64,000 nt of DNA from JAHRAW01 sp965249835 (GCA_965249835.1 CBDFMY010000003.1:620001-684000); one strand, 5' to 3'. Shown: positions 51,228 to 60,426, counted from the first letter of the stretch. Numbers and translations: made by a program. The notes: generated from the sequence alone by a model not told the origin.

Positions 51228-54200
51228 ATGACCACCGACACCACTGAGCGCGGATTAGAAGATCTGATCTGCACCGTCCTGACCGGTTCACCTTGCGGCT
51301 CGCCGAAGACGGACGGGGTGGCCGATCGTTCGGCGACATACGGTGTTGGCTGGATCTGCGGTTACTCTGACGACTACGACCGCGAATACTGCGTCGACCT
51401 GGTGCAACTTTCCTTGTTTCTGCGAGACACCCAACCTGAGGTTGCCGCTGCACATTGCCTTGACGAAGACGGTCCGCCGCGGCGCCAATTTCTGGCGCGC
51501 TTGCAAAGCGAGATCGACAAGCGTGGCGTCGTCGCGGTGTTGCGCTCGGGGCTCAAGCACCGCGCCCACGACATCACCCTTTTCTACGGCACGCCGTCGG
51601 TGGGTAACGAGCAAGCAAAGACGAACTACGCCGCTAACCGCTTCACCGTCACGCGGCAACTTCAATACAGCAACACGGACACCCGCAACGCCCTTGACCT
51701 GTGTCTGTTCATCAATGGACTGCCAATATTTACTTTTGAATTGAAGAACAACCTGACCAAGCAGACGGCGGACGATGCGGTGGAGCAATACAAGCGTGAC
51801 CGCGACTCGCGCGAGATGCTTTTCGGCTTCGGGCGTTGCGTGGCGCACTTTGCGGTGGACGAACACGAGGTGCGTTTTTGCACACACATCAAGGGCAAGG
51901 CGTCGTGGTTTTTGCCCTTCAATCGGGGCTGGAACGACGGCGCGGGCAATCCGCCCAACCCGAACGGTCTCAAGACTGACTACCTGTGGAAGCAAGTGCT
52001 GAGCCGCAACAGTTTGACCAACATCATTGAGAATTACGCTCAAATCGTCGAGTTAAAGGACGATAAGACCGGGCGCAAGCAACGAACACAAATCTGGCCG
52101 CGCTATCATCAACTGGATGTGGTGCGGCGGTTACTTGCCGATGTGGCGGAGAAGGGCGCGGGGCAACGCTATCTGCTCCAGCACTCGGCCGGTAGCGGTA
52201 AGTCCAACTCCATTGCCTGGCTGGCGCATCAACTCATCGGGCTGGCCCGCAATGGCGCGTCGGTGTTTGACTCCATCATCCTGGTCACCGACCGGCGCAT
52301 CCTTGATAAACAAATCCATGAAACCATCAAACAGTTCACTCAGGTGCAGGCGACGGTGGGTCATGCCAGGCACTCCGGAGATCTGCGTAAATTCATTGCC
52401 AGCGGCAAGAAGATCATCATCTCCACGGTGCAGAAATTTCCCTTTATCCTTGACGAGATCGGCGACGAACAGCGCGGTCGTCATTTCGCCATCATCATTG
52501 ACGAAGCACATTCCAGCCAGGGCGGCAGAACCTCGGCGGCGATTTCACAGGCACTTTCGGAAGATGGCGGGAAAGCGGCAGACGACACCTTTGAAGACCA
52601 GATCAACCGACTGATAGAGGCGCGCCGGTTGCTGCCCAATGCCAGCTACTTTGCCTTCACCGCCACGCCCAAGTCCAAGACGCTGGAACTTTTCGGCGAG
52701 CCACAGCCGCAAGCGGATGGCACGGAGAAATATCTGCCCTTCCATAGTTACACCATGAAACAGGCGATTCAGGAAGGATTTATTCTTGATGTGCTCAAGC
52801 ATTACACGCCGGTAAAGAGTTATTACAAACTTGCCAGGACCGCGGCGGACGACCCTGAGTTTGATGTCAAGAAGGCGCAGAATAAACTACGCCGTTTCGT
52901 TGAGGGGGACCAGCACGCCATCCGCCTCAAAGCCGAGATTATGGTGGACCATTTCCATGAACAGGTGTTCATTCCCCGCAAGATCGGCGGCCAGGCGCGG
53001 GCGATGGTGGTGACCAACGGCATTGAACGGGCAATACAATACTTCCACGCCATCCGCGAGTATCTGGCTGAACGCAAAATCCCGTATCAAGCCATTGTCG
53101 CGTTTTCTGGCGACCATGAATACGGTGGTAAGAAGATGACCGAGACCTCGCTCAACAAATTTCCGTCAAGCCGGATCGCCGACAAAATACAGAATGAGCC
53201 GTATCGATTTTTGATCTGCGCGGACAAGTTTCAAACCGGCTACGACGAACCCTTGTTGCACAGCATGTATGTGGACAAGACCCTCTCTGGAATTAAGGCG
53301 GTGCAGACTTTGTCGCGCCTCAACCGCGCGCATCCCAAGAAGCACGATGTCTTTGTGCTCGACTTTATGAACGATGTGGACACGATTCAATTTGCATTCG
53401 CAGACTATTATCGAACCACCATCCTGTCCGAACAGACCGATCCCGATAAACTTCACGACTTAAAAGCCGTACTGGATGGGCATCAGGTATATGCGTCAGA
53501 GCAGGTTAACGACCTGGCGAGGCTGTATCTTGGTGACGCAGGGCGTGATCGTCTCGATCCCATCCTTGATGTTTGTGTGGCGGCCTATCGGGAGCATCTT
53601 GATGAGGACGGGCAGGTGGACTTCAAAGGTAAAGCCAAGGCCTTCTTACGCGCTTATGGTTTTCTTTCTTCCATCCTGCCCTACGCCAGAGCCGAGTGGG
53701 AAGAGTTATCTATTTTTCTGAATTTTCTGGTGCCGAAGTTGCCAGCGCCGATTGAGGAAGACCTGTCCAAAGGGATTTTGGACCTCATAGATATGGACAG
53801 TTACCGCGTTGAGAAGCAGGCCGTGGAGAAGATTGGATTGCCTGATCAGGATGGTGAGATTGATCCACTACCGCCCGATGGTGGCGGCGGCAAACTCGAA
53901 GCCGAGATGGATCGCTTGTCAAACATCATCAATGATTTCAATAATCTGTTCGGAGACATCGGATGGAGTGATGCAGATAAGGTGCATCAACGCATTACTG
54001 AAGACATTCCGCAACGAGTGAACACCGACCCGGCATACCAGAACGCCAGACAGAATTCTGATAAATCCAACGCCCGTATTGAACATGACAAGGTGCTGAC
54101 GCGTGTGATGACGGATGTTTTCAGGGACGACACGGAACTATTCAAGCAATTCATGGACAACGAAGATTTCAAGCACTGGGTGGCAGACACAGTGTTTGAT

Positions 54201-54245
54201 CTGACATATAAGCCGCAGGAAGACCAACACAAACATCCGGAGTAA
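51228..54245 (+). CDS. hsdR: Type I restriction endonuclease subunit R
   Basis: 1005 residues. N-terminal PD-(D/E)XK nuclease with LPIFTFELKNNLTKQ near residue 163, SF2 translocase motifs LQHSAGSGKSNSIAWLAH near 320, ILVTDRRILDKQ, IIDEAHSSQGG (DEAH) near 424, FTATPK near 480, FSGDHEYGG, ADKFQTGYDEP near 665 and LSRLNRAHPKK. A helical C-terminus (residues ~790-1005) binds the methyltransferase. Cuts unmodified DNA after translocation. Complete, so the locus can still encode all three subunits. Confidence 0.95.
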   Translation: MTTDTTERGLEDLICTVLTGSPCGSPKTDGVADRSATYGVGWICGYSDDYDREYCVDLVQLSLFLRDTQPEVAAAHCLDEDGPPRRQFLARLQSEIDKRGVVAVLRSGLKHRAHDITLFYGTPSVGNEQAKTNYAANRFTVTRQLQYSNTDTRNALDLCLFINGLPIFTFELKNNLTKQTADDAVEQYKRDRDSREMLFGFGRCVAHFAVDEHEVRFCTHIKGKASWFLPFNRGWNDGAGNPPNPNGLKTDYLWKQVLSRNSLTNIIENYAQIVELKDDKTGRKQRTQIWPRYHQLDVVRRLLADVAEKGAGQRYLLQHSAGSGKSNSIAWLAHQLIGLARNGASVFDSIILVTDRRILDKQIHETIKQFTQVQATVGHARHSGDLRKFIASGKKIIISTVQKFPFILDEIGDEQRGRHFAIIIDEAHSSQGGRTSAAISQALSEDGGKAADDTFEDQINRLIEARRLLPNASYFAFTATPKSKTLELFGEPQPQADGTEKYLPFHSYTMKQAIQEGFILDVLKHYTPVKSYYKLARTAADDPEFDVKKAQNKLRRFVEGDQHAIRLKAEIMVDHFHEQVFIPRKIGGQARAMVVTNGIERAIQYFHAIREYLAERKIPYQAIVAFSGDHEYGGKKMTETSLNKFPSSRIADKIQNEPYRFLICADKFQTGYDEPLLHSMYVDKTLSGIKAVQTLSRLNRAHPKKHDVFVLDFMNDVDTIQFAFADYYRTTILSEQTDPDKLHDLKAVLDGHQVYASEQVNDLARLYLGDAGRDRLDPILDVCVAAYREHLDEDGQVDFKGKAKAFLRAYGFLSSILPYARAEWEELSIFLNFLVPKLPAPIEEDLSKGILDLIDMDSYRVEKQAVEKIGLPDQDGEIDPLPPDGGGGKLEAEMDRLSNIINDFNNLFGDIGWSDADKVHQRITEDIPQRVNTDPAYQNARQNSDKSNARIEHDKVLTRVMTDVFRDDTELFKQFMDNEDFKHWVADTVFDLTYKPQEDQHKHPE

Positions 54246-54371
54246 TGCTTCTCGCTCTGATGTTCCAGCAACCCCAAGACCAGAACAACGAATTGACCTG
54301 TTGCCCACCAAACAACAAAAGAGCATTATTTTTCCTTTAGGTAGCGGACCGAATAAAAAATCTTTCAATGT

Positions 54372-54377
54372 TATACT
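54372..54377 (+). promoter_or_regulatory. Candidate -10 hexamer before the DUF262/HNH gene
   Basis: TATACT lies 43 bp upstream of the ATG at 54420 in an AT-rich stretch; the -35 is poor. The start itself has an AGAGG ribosome site. The 174-bp gap after hsdR suggests this gene has its own promoter. Confidence 0.3.
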
Positions 54378-54419
54378 CCTACTAACCGGTATGTTTTCCA
54401 TTCCGCAAGAGGTTATTTG

Positions 54420-56219
54420 ATGGCAACACAACGATATTCCGTTACCCCGCATCCTGTTGATACCTTGCTCGCCTGGGTGAAATCCGGCGAGATTGCCATA
54501 CCTGAGATTCAACGCCCGTTCGTCTGGAATGCGACCAAGGTGCGCAACTTGCTTGACTCACTCTATCAAGGCTATCCGGTCGGCTCCCTCATCTCCTGGC
54601 GTAATCCGACCGTCAAACTTAAGGATGGATCGCTCTCTGCGGGCAAACGTGTCTTGATTGACGGTCAGCAGCGAGTGACCGCACTGATGGCATCATTGTT
54701 GGGTCGCGAAGTGTTGACCAAGGACTACGAGACGGTCCGCATTCGTATTGCCTTTCATCCCGGCGAGGAGCGTTTCGAAGTGCACAACCCGGCCATCGCC
54801 AAGGACGCCGCATGGATTGACGATGTATCGGTACTCTTCGACCCCGATGCAGACATCTTTGGATTAACCGAACAGTATGTCACACAAAATCCGACGACAA
54901 ATCGAACAACCGTTGGCAAGGTATTGCAGAAGGTAGGCAAGATAGTCAATAACCATGTGGGTCTGATTGAATTGGCCGAGGATCTCGATATTGAGACCGT
55001 TACCGAAATCTTTATTCGTGTGAACTCGGCTGGTGCCGTGCTTTCCCAAGCCGACTTCGCCATGTCGAAGATTGCAGTCGACGAGAAATTCGGTGGAAAC
55101 TTGTTGCGCAAGGCTATTGATTATTTTTGTCACTTGGCCGTGGCACCAGAGTATTTCTCCAAGATCGAGAAAGGCGACCCAAATTTTGCGCAGTCGGAAT
55201 TCCTGCCGAAGATGCGCTGGCTCAAGGACGTCAATGACGATCTCTATGACCCAACCTATACTGACATGCTACGGGTCGCCTTCACATCCGAGTTTGGCCG
55301 CGGCAAATTGCAGGACCTTGTTGCTCTGCTCTCAGGTCGCAACTTTGAGACTCGCGAATACGAGGAGGCTATTACCGAAAAGTCTTTCGCCCAACTTAAA
55401 AGTGGCATTGATGCCTTTATGAGCAAGACCCATTTTGACCGCCTGACTATGATTTTGCGGTCGGCCGGGTTCATCACCAGTGCGCTTATCCGCAGTCGCA
55501 ACGCGGTCAACTTTGCCTACATTCTTTATCTGCGCGGACGCAAAGAAAATCTGCCCGCCAATGACATTGAACACATGGTCCGTCGCTGGTATGCCATGTC
55601 GGTCCTGACAGGACGATACTCTGGTAGTCCAGAAACTACTTTCGATGTCGACATCCGCCAGATTACGGACCGGGGCGTGAAAGCCTACACAGAGACTGTT
55701 ATTGAGAACGAGTTACCGGACACTTTTTGGACCGGGATGTTGTTGCAGGAGATGGATACTTCTTCGGCCATCAGTCCGTATTTTATCGCCTACCAAGCAG
55801 CACAAGTGAAATTAGAGGATAAAGGTTTTCTCTCAACCGATATTACTGTGCGCGATCTGTTGCTTAGCCGTGGCGACAAACATCACGTCTTCCCGCGCAA
55901 GCACTTGCAACGTCAGGGATTAAATCGCGGGCGTTATAACCAGATCGCTAACTTCGTCATCGCTCAAAGCGAGATCAACATCGCCATTGGCGATAAGGCA
56001 CCCGAAGAATATTTCAGCGCATTGGCCGAGCAATGCAACGGCGGAGAGAAACGTTATGGTGGAATCACTAATGAAGCAGATATGCGTACCAACCTGGCCG
56101 CCAATTGCATACCCGATAATATGCTGGACGGTGGTCCATTCGACTACGAGGAGTTCCTGGCCGAGCGTCGCAGGTTAATGGCGCTCAAAATTAAGCAGTG
56201 GATTGAGATGATGTCGTGA
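54420..56219 (+). CDS. DUF262/DUF1524 GmrSD-like restriction protein
   Basis: 599 residues from ATG 54420 (ribosome site AGAGG). N-terminal ParB-like DUF262 domain: EIAIPEIQRPFVWNATKV near residue 25, SLYQGYPVGSLISW and LIDGQQRVTALMAS near 80. C-terminal HNH-like DUF1524: DKHHVFPRKHLQRQG near 487 and NQIANFVIAQSEINIAIGDK. Such proteins, as in the GmrSD enzymes, use nucleotide-dependent cleavage of modified (glucosylated hydroxymethylcytosine) DNA. Both halves are in one chain here. Complements the type I system against modified phage DNA. Confidence 0.88.
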   Translation: MATQRYSVTPHPVDTLLAWVKSGEIAIPEIQRPFVWNATKVRNLLDSLYQGYPVGSLISWRNPTVKLKDGSLSAGKRVLIDGQQRVTALMASLLGREVLTKDYETVRIRIAFHPGEERFEVHNPAIAKDAAWIDDVSVLFDPDADIFGLTEQYVTQNPTTNRTTVGKVLQKVGKIVNNHVGLIELAEDLDIETVTEIFIRVNSAGAVLSQADFAMSKIAVDEKFGGNLLRKAIDYFCHLAVAPEYFSKIEKGDPNFAQSEFLPKMRWLKDVNDDLYDPTYTDMLRVAFTSEFGRGKLQDLVALLSGRNFETREYEEAITEKSFAQLKSGIDAFMSKTHFDRLTMILRSAGFITSALIRSRNAVNFAYILYLRGRKENLPANDIEHMVRRWYAMSVLTGRYSGSPETTFDVDIRQITDRGVKAYTETVIENELPDTFWTGMLLQEMDTSSAISPYFIAYQAAQVKLEDKGFLSTDITVRDLLLSRGDKHHVFPRKHLQRQGLNRGRYNQIANFVIAQSEINIAIGDKAPEEYFSALAEQCNGGEKRYGGITNEADMRTNLAANCIPDNMLDGGPFDYEEFLAERRRLMALKIKQWIEMMS

Positions 56220-56301
56220 TGACTGCCTTCAAGTTCTATTCCATAGCAAAGGGCTTCGGCTTTTAGCACCTGAAGGAAAAAAGATTGGAAGATGCTCACC
56301 A

Positions 56302-56430
56302 ACTTACCGCGCCGCCACCCGCGTCCTTTGGATGAAATCCGCACAGATATTTTAGCGTTGGAGCGGGAAAATGAGGGATTGTTGGGTGAGATTGTTGGCG
56401 GGGAGCCGATAAAGCCACAATGCAGGGCTA
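56302..56430 (+). pseudogene. hsdM 3'-end fragment (scar 4)
   Basis: The frame reads RPLDEIRTDILALERENEGL and LGEIVGGEPIKPQC, matching the hsdM C-terminus (RSLDEIRADILALGKESEGL). It has no stop where hsdM stops and runs on to 56504. About 129 bp are shared with scar 5. Confidence 0.8.
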
Positions 56431-56525
56431 CCTTTACTATGGGAAAAATATCCGGCTATAGTAAAGGTAGCCTTTACTATGGAGAGAAATATAGATTATA
56501 TTAAAGGCTCTGTTTACTATGGGCA
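56425..56525. repeat. Palindromic repeats related to the 46.1-kb array
   Basis: GGCTACCTTTACTATGGG, then ATAGTAAAGG-TAG-CCTTTACTAT (perfect arms 56459-56468 / 56472-56481), then a degenerate third unit ending TTTACTATGGGC. Directly follows hsdM scar 4, the same order (scar then palindromes) as at 46.07-46.29 kb. Confidence 0.8.
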
Positions 56526-56639
56526 TGTGATCGCCCGGGGTCGTGACGATTGGGAAGTGATGATCAAGACTGGCGACGTGAGCCTCCGGGGCAAAGACAA
56601 ACATTTCGACATAATGCCTGCCAGATGGTGATGGGTAAG

Positions 56640-57422
56640 ATGGTCAATCGTTCCCCACGTAGAGAAAAGAGAAGGGTTTGGTCTTTGCTGAAAGGGTTAT
56701 TTGTCAGCATCATGGCAGGCATGCTTTTTGCCTGTCATCCGCTCACTGATTCCAAACTCAACATCATCAATCCGGATACCTTTGCGGGTATTTACACCGC
56801 AAGCAATGATGGCGAGCCTTATCATCTGGTGATTAGCACAATATCGCCTGACAGCAACCGCCAGGGTTTTTTGATTTTTGGATTTTCCGAAGACCGAAAA
56901 GCACAGTTCATGCAAGAGTTTACCAAGATCAGCACCTCAAACATAACAACAACAAAAGCCGCGGTATGCATGATTATGCAAACGAAATTTTGCGCCAAAG
57001 AAAAGACGACGCAGGGCGTTTGTTCTACAAAAGCCATGGTATTTCCTTCAGACCAATATCTGGAAAGCCCCGGTCAATACGGGCTGTTGATGGTTAGTCA
57101 TTTGCCCTATGGATCTTTATCCGGCGATACCTATGATGTCATAAAGGGTCATAGCCTGTTGCCCAGAAAAGAATATGCCGCCTCCCGCCTGAATATTAAT
57201 CGCAATGGCGAACTTGGCAGTGTGACTTTTAGAGAAACCGGTTTTATCCAAGCCTTCACGTCGGAAACGCTGACCTTTAAAAAAACAGGGCAACCCGACG
57301 AGCAATTGACTAACCAGGTGCACGCTTACGCCAACATTAGAAATACCTTATATGATTTGGCTAACGTACACGATGTGCCTAACCATGATTCAACCCGGTT
57401 TTTTGATAGTTGTCATTTTTAG
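56640..57422 (+). CDS. Uncharacterised lipoprotein
   Basis: 260 residues from ATG 56640 (ATGs at 56625 or further upstream are alternatives). Basic n-region NRSPRREKRRVWSLLKG, hydrophobic FVSIMAGMLFAC with a lipobox Cys, then a mature domain with an AGIYTASNDGEPYHLVISTI start and two Cys-containing segments (AAVCMIMQTKFCAKE, GVCSTKAM), possibly disulfide-forming. Ends FFDSCHF. No family recognised. Sits alone between hsdM scars 4 and 5, as a cassette. Surface or periplasmic location inferred from the signal. Confidence 0.6.
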   Translation: MVNRSPRREKRRVWSLLKGLFVSIMAGMLFACHPLTDSKLNIINPDTFAGIYTASNDGEPYHLVISTISPDSNRQGFLIFGFSEDRKAQFMQEFTKISTSNITTTKAAVCMIMQTKFCAKEKTTQGVCSTKAMVFPSDQYLESPGQYGLLMVSHLPYGSLSGDTYDVIKGHSLLPRKEYAASRLNINRNGELGSVTFRETGFIQAFTSETLTFKKTGQPDEQLTNQVHAYANIRNTLYDLANVHDVPNHDSTRFFDSCHF

Positions 57423-57503
57423 CAAATAAGTAACGAAGAGACGGAGTCATAGCCACCCAGCGTTTTTGGCGCAAAGCGGGTGCGGCGGCGTGACTCGACG
57501 GTC

Positions 57504-57632
57504 GACTTACCGCGCCGCCGCCCGCGTCCCATGGATGAAATCCGCACAGATATTTTGGCGTTGGAGCAGGAAAATTAGGGGTTCATCGGTGAGATTATTG
57601 GCGGGGAGCCGATAAAGCCACAATGCAGGGCT
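57504..57632 (+). pseudogene. hsdM 3'-end fragment (scar 5), right edge of the island
   Basis: RPMDEIRTDILALEQEN then an in-frame TAG, followed by GFIGEIIGGEPIKPQC. Nearly identical in DNA to scar 4. Ends six bases before the yhhQ stop, so the island boundary is an hsdM tail at this side. Confidence 0.8.
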
Positions 57633-57637
57633 TCTGG

Positions 57638-58210
57638 TCAATCCGCCACCACCCGCCCCTTGAGATAACTCAACAAAATTCCGTAGGCCGGCAGGAACAC
57701 GAGGATGGACACTACGACTTTGAAGCCGAGGTCGACGGTGGCGAGTTCTATCCAATTTTGTGCCATGAAGGCATCCGCCGAGCGGTGGAAGGCGACCGAG
57801 TAGAAGGTGTAGGTGTCGATTAGGTTGGCGACCAGGGTGGAGATCAGCGGCGCGTGCCACCACGAGTTGCTGCGTTCGCGGATTTTTTGGAATACGCTGA
57901 TGTCCAGCAGTTGCCCGAGCAGGTAGGCGGTGCCGCTGGCGATGCCGATGCGCCAGTCGGCCAGTTGCGCGCTGATGAGAATGGCGGGTGCGTAAGCGAT
58001 GGCGACGATGATGCGCGCGTTGTGTTGGTCGGACAAGCGCACGGTGAGGTCGGTGGCGAGGATGACCAGCGGGAACACGAACATTCCCCAGGTGAAGTCA
58101 TAGCCGGCGATGGCGGCGGTGAACTGCACGGCATAGTTGGCCAGCGCGATTATCGCGATGTGAAACAACGCGAGTGCGCACACCAATTTTTTGTTGCGGC
58201 TTGTCAGCAC
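57638..58210 (-). CDS. yhhQ: Queuosine precursor transporter (YhhQ/VUT family)
   Basis: 190 residues, about six membrane helices. FTWGMFVFPLVILATDLTVR near residue 38, SAQLADWRIGIASGTAYLLGQLLDISVFQKIR near 80-110 and SWWHAPLISTLVANLIDTYTFYSVAF near 115. The DLTVR and LLDISVF stretches are characteristic of the family that imports preQ0/preQ1. First chromosomal gene after the island; its 3' end is at the island edge. Confidence 0.88.
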   Translation of the reverse strand: MLTSRNKKLVCALALFHIAIIALANYAVQFTAAIAGYDFTWGMFVFPLVILATDLTVRLSDQHNARIIVAIAYAPAILISAQLADWRIGIASGTAYLLGQLLDISVFQKIRERSNSWWHAPLISTLVANLIDTYTFYSVAFHRSADAFMAQNWIELATVDLGFKVVVSILVFLPAYGILLSYLKGRVVAD

Positions 58211-58372
58211 CGGGGCGATACGGAAACAGGCGGGTAATAGCAGGCCGGAAGCGTATCACGCCGGGTCCGGGCGGACTTTTATTATTGTGATAAAGTTCGC
58301 ATCGGCGACGCATAAAAATGCGCGCACAAAAAATCAGTGGCGATGAAGTCACAAACCTTTGGAGGCAAACAC

Positions 58373-59482
58373 ATGAAAACAAGAGCAGCGGTTGCATGGG
58401 AATCCGGCAAACCCCTGACCATTGAAGAGGTCGATCTCGATGGGCCCAAAGCCGGGGAAGTGCTGGTTCAAATCAAAGCCACCGGTATATGCCATACCGA
58501 TGCGTTCACGTTAAGCGGCGCCGACCCGGAAGGCGTGTTCCCGTCGATTCTTGGCCACGAAGGCGCCGGGGTTGTGCTGGAAGTCGGTGCCGGAGTGCAA
58601 TCGGTCAAGGTCGGCGATCATGTCATCCCCCTATATACCGCCGAATGTGGCGCGTGCAAATTCTGCCAATCGGGCAAGACCAATTTATGTTCGTCGGTGC
58701 GCGCAACGCAAGGTCGCGGCTTAATGCCCGACGGCACCAGCCGTTTCTCCCTGAATGGAAAACCGATCTATCACTACATGGGCACCAGCACTTTTTCCGA
58801 GCATACAATCGTTGCCGAAGTGTCGGTAGCGGTGGTCAACAAGCAAGCGCCGTTGGAAAAAATCTGCTTGCTCGGTTGCGGCGTTACCACCGGCATCGGC
58901 GCGGTAAAGAACACCGCCGGAGTCGAGCCGGGGGCAACGCTGGCGGTGTTTGGCCTCGGCGGCATTGGCCTGGCGGTGATTCAAGGCGCGGTCATGGCCA
59001 AAGCCGGGCGCATTATCGGCATTGATACAAACCCGAATAAATTCGAGTTGGCAAAACAAATGGGCGCGACCGAGTTCATCAACCCGAGCGAACACGATCA
59101 ACCGTTGCAAGAAGTGATTGTCGAGCAAACTGACGGCGGCGTGGATTACGCATTTGAATGTATCGGCAATGTCGACATCATGCGCGTGGCGTTGGAATGT
59201 TGTCACAAAGGTTGGGGCGAGTGCATCATCATCGGCGTCGCCGGTGCCGGGCAGGAAATCAGCACGCGTCCGTTTCAACTGGTCACCGGTCGCGTGTGGC
59301 GCGGCTCGGCGTTCGGCGGCGTCAAAGGTCGCAGCCAACTGCCGGGGATGGTCGAGCAATCCATGCGCGGCGAAATCGATCTTGATTCGTTCATCACGCA
59401 CACCATGGGACTCGCGGACATCAACGAAGCGTTTGACTTAATGCACGCCGGCAAGAGTATTCGCTCGGTGGTTATCTATTAA
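58373..59482 (+). CDS. frmA: S-(hydroxymethyl)glutathione dehydrogenase (class III alcohol dehydrogenase)
   Basis: 369 residues from ATG 58373, with a GGAGG ribosome site 8 nt upstream. Zinc MDR enzyme oxidising S-hydroxymethylglutathione in formaldehyde detoxification. Catalytic zinc site ICHTDAFTLSGADPEG and GHEGAGVV, structural zinc cysteines in AECGACKFCQSGKTNLC, NAD motif VFGLGGIGLAVIQ near residue 197 and the class III phrase AFGGVKGRSQLPGMVE near 318. No S-formylglutathione hydrolase gene next to it. Its stop overlaps the stop of the convergent transporter gene by 4 bp. Confidence 0.95.
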   Translation: MKTRAAVAWESGKPLTIEEVDLDGPKAGEVLVQIKATGICHTDAFTLSGADPEGVFPSILGHEGAGVVLEVGAGVQSVKVGDHVIPLYTAECGACKFCQSGKTNLCSSVRATQGRGLMPDGTSRFSLNGKPIYHYMGTSTFSEHTIVAEVSVAVVNKQAPLEKICLLGCGVTTGIGAVKNTAGVEPGATLAVFGLGGIGLAVIQGAVMAKAGRIIGIDTNPNKFELAKQMGATEFINPSEHDQPLQEVIVEQTDGGVDYAFECIGNVDIMRVALECCHKGWGECIIIGVAGAGQEISTRPFQLVTGRVWRGSAFGGVKGRSQLPGMVEQSMRGEIDLDSFITHTMGLADINEAFDLMHAGKSIRSVVIY

Positions 59483-60426
59483 ACCGGAGCGCTCGGCGGA
59501 CGAAACGGTCCTGGCTTCACATACTTCGGCGTTGCGCTTCGGTTCATCAACTCGACCACGGCGCGCACCGCCACCGCGAGAATAATCAGCAAGCCGCCGA
59601 CAACGGTCCAGGCGGAAGGTCGCTCGTTGATTGCCAACCACACCCACAGCGGTCCGAGCGCAAACTCCAGCAACATAAACAGCGTTATTTCGGCGGCGGC
59701 AAGATGTCGGGATGCGTAAATAAACATCCAGTTCGCCACGCCGGACAGTAATCCGCCCCAGATAAAACTCAAGATTAAATCGTGCGATGAGACAACCAAA
59801 TCGTCGACCTGCACGACCACCGAGACCACGATGATAACCAGTGCCGAAATGAGCAACGCCGGCAACATCTCGCGCTGTCGTCGGCTGCGCAGAATGACCG
59901 CGTATAACGCAAACAAAATCGCGGTCATTAATGCGAAACCATTGCCCGCACCGAGGCCGATGGTGATGCCTTCGAACACCATCACCACCAACCCGGTGGC
60001 GGCAACCAGCATGGTCAGCAGCGTTGCGCGCTTGAGTTTTTCTTTCAGCAAAATGCGCGCGAACAACGCGGCGAAAAACGGAATCGCGCCGAGGATGAAT
60101 AATGCGTTGGCAACCGTGGTGCGCGTAAGTGCCTGCATAAATGCCATGCCGGCACAACCGAGAAGCACGCCGGCCAGGCAACCGAGCGCGCCGATGTTTC
60201 CGATAACCGAAAAAGTTTCGCGGCGAAACCGCAACACAATCAGAACGCTGACAAAACCGAGTAATGCAATTGAACGATAAAAATTAATCTGCCAGGGAAG
60301 CGCCATCTCCATGCTACGCACAATCAAACCACCGAAACTGATGATTACCGAACTGATCACCATAAGCACCATGGCGAGTCCACGCTTTGAATCAATTGCG
60401 ACAGCCGACAATGGGGGGTTGTTCAT
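59479..60426 (-). CDS. EamA-family (drug/metabolite transporter superfamily) permease
   Basis: 315 residues with ten predicted helices in two EamA halves: AMVLMVISSVIISFGGLIVRSM..., ALPWQINFYRSIALLG, TTVANALFILGAIPFFAALFARILLKEKL in the first, and LISALVIIVVSV..., GVANWMFIYASRHLAAAEITLFMLLE with PLWVWLAINERPSAW in the second. Inner-membrane exporter of small molecules; substrate not predictable. Confidence 0.9.
   Translation of the reverse strand: MNNPPLSAVAIDSKRGLAMVLMVISSVIISFGGLIVRSMEMALPWQINFYRSIALLGFVSVLIVLRFRRETFSVIGNIGALGCLAGVLLGCAGMAFMQALTRTTVANALFILGAIPFFAALFARILLKEKLKRATLLTMLVAATGLVVMVFEGITIGLGAGNGFALMTAILFALYAVILRSRRQREMLPALLISALVIIVVSVVVQVDDLVVSSHDLILSFIWGGLLSGVANWMFIYASRHLAAAEITLFMLLEFALGPLWVWLAINERPSAWTVVGGLLIILAVAVRAVVELMNRSATPKYVKPGPFRPPSAPV

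Larger units (their letters stand above)
56220..56639. other. Junction region: hsdM scar 4, palindromic repeats and a relic
   Basis: No intact gene. 56302-56430 is hsdM scar 4 (DEIRTDILALEREN, EGLLGEI, GGEPIKPQC) nearly identical to scar 5 at 57504-57632. 56425-56525 holds two to three copies of the palindromic repeat, with perfect arms at 56459-56468 and 56472-56481. A short open stretch, GRDDWEVMIKTGDVSLRGKD..., ends at TGA near 56632 and looks like a coding relic that I cannot identify. Confidence 0.75.

Noticed and set aside
39609..54245. A complete BREX or Thoeris system
   Set aside because: Only a 38-codon pglX stub and a truncated TIR-like gene are present; other components are absent.
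57423..57503. Possible tRNA or att site at the right island edge
   Set aside because: No cloverleaf or tRNA 3' end found, no integrase in the island; the edge is an hsdM tail fragment instead.
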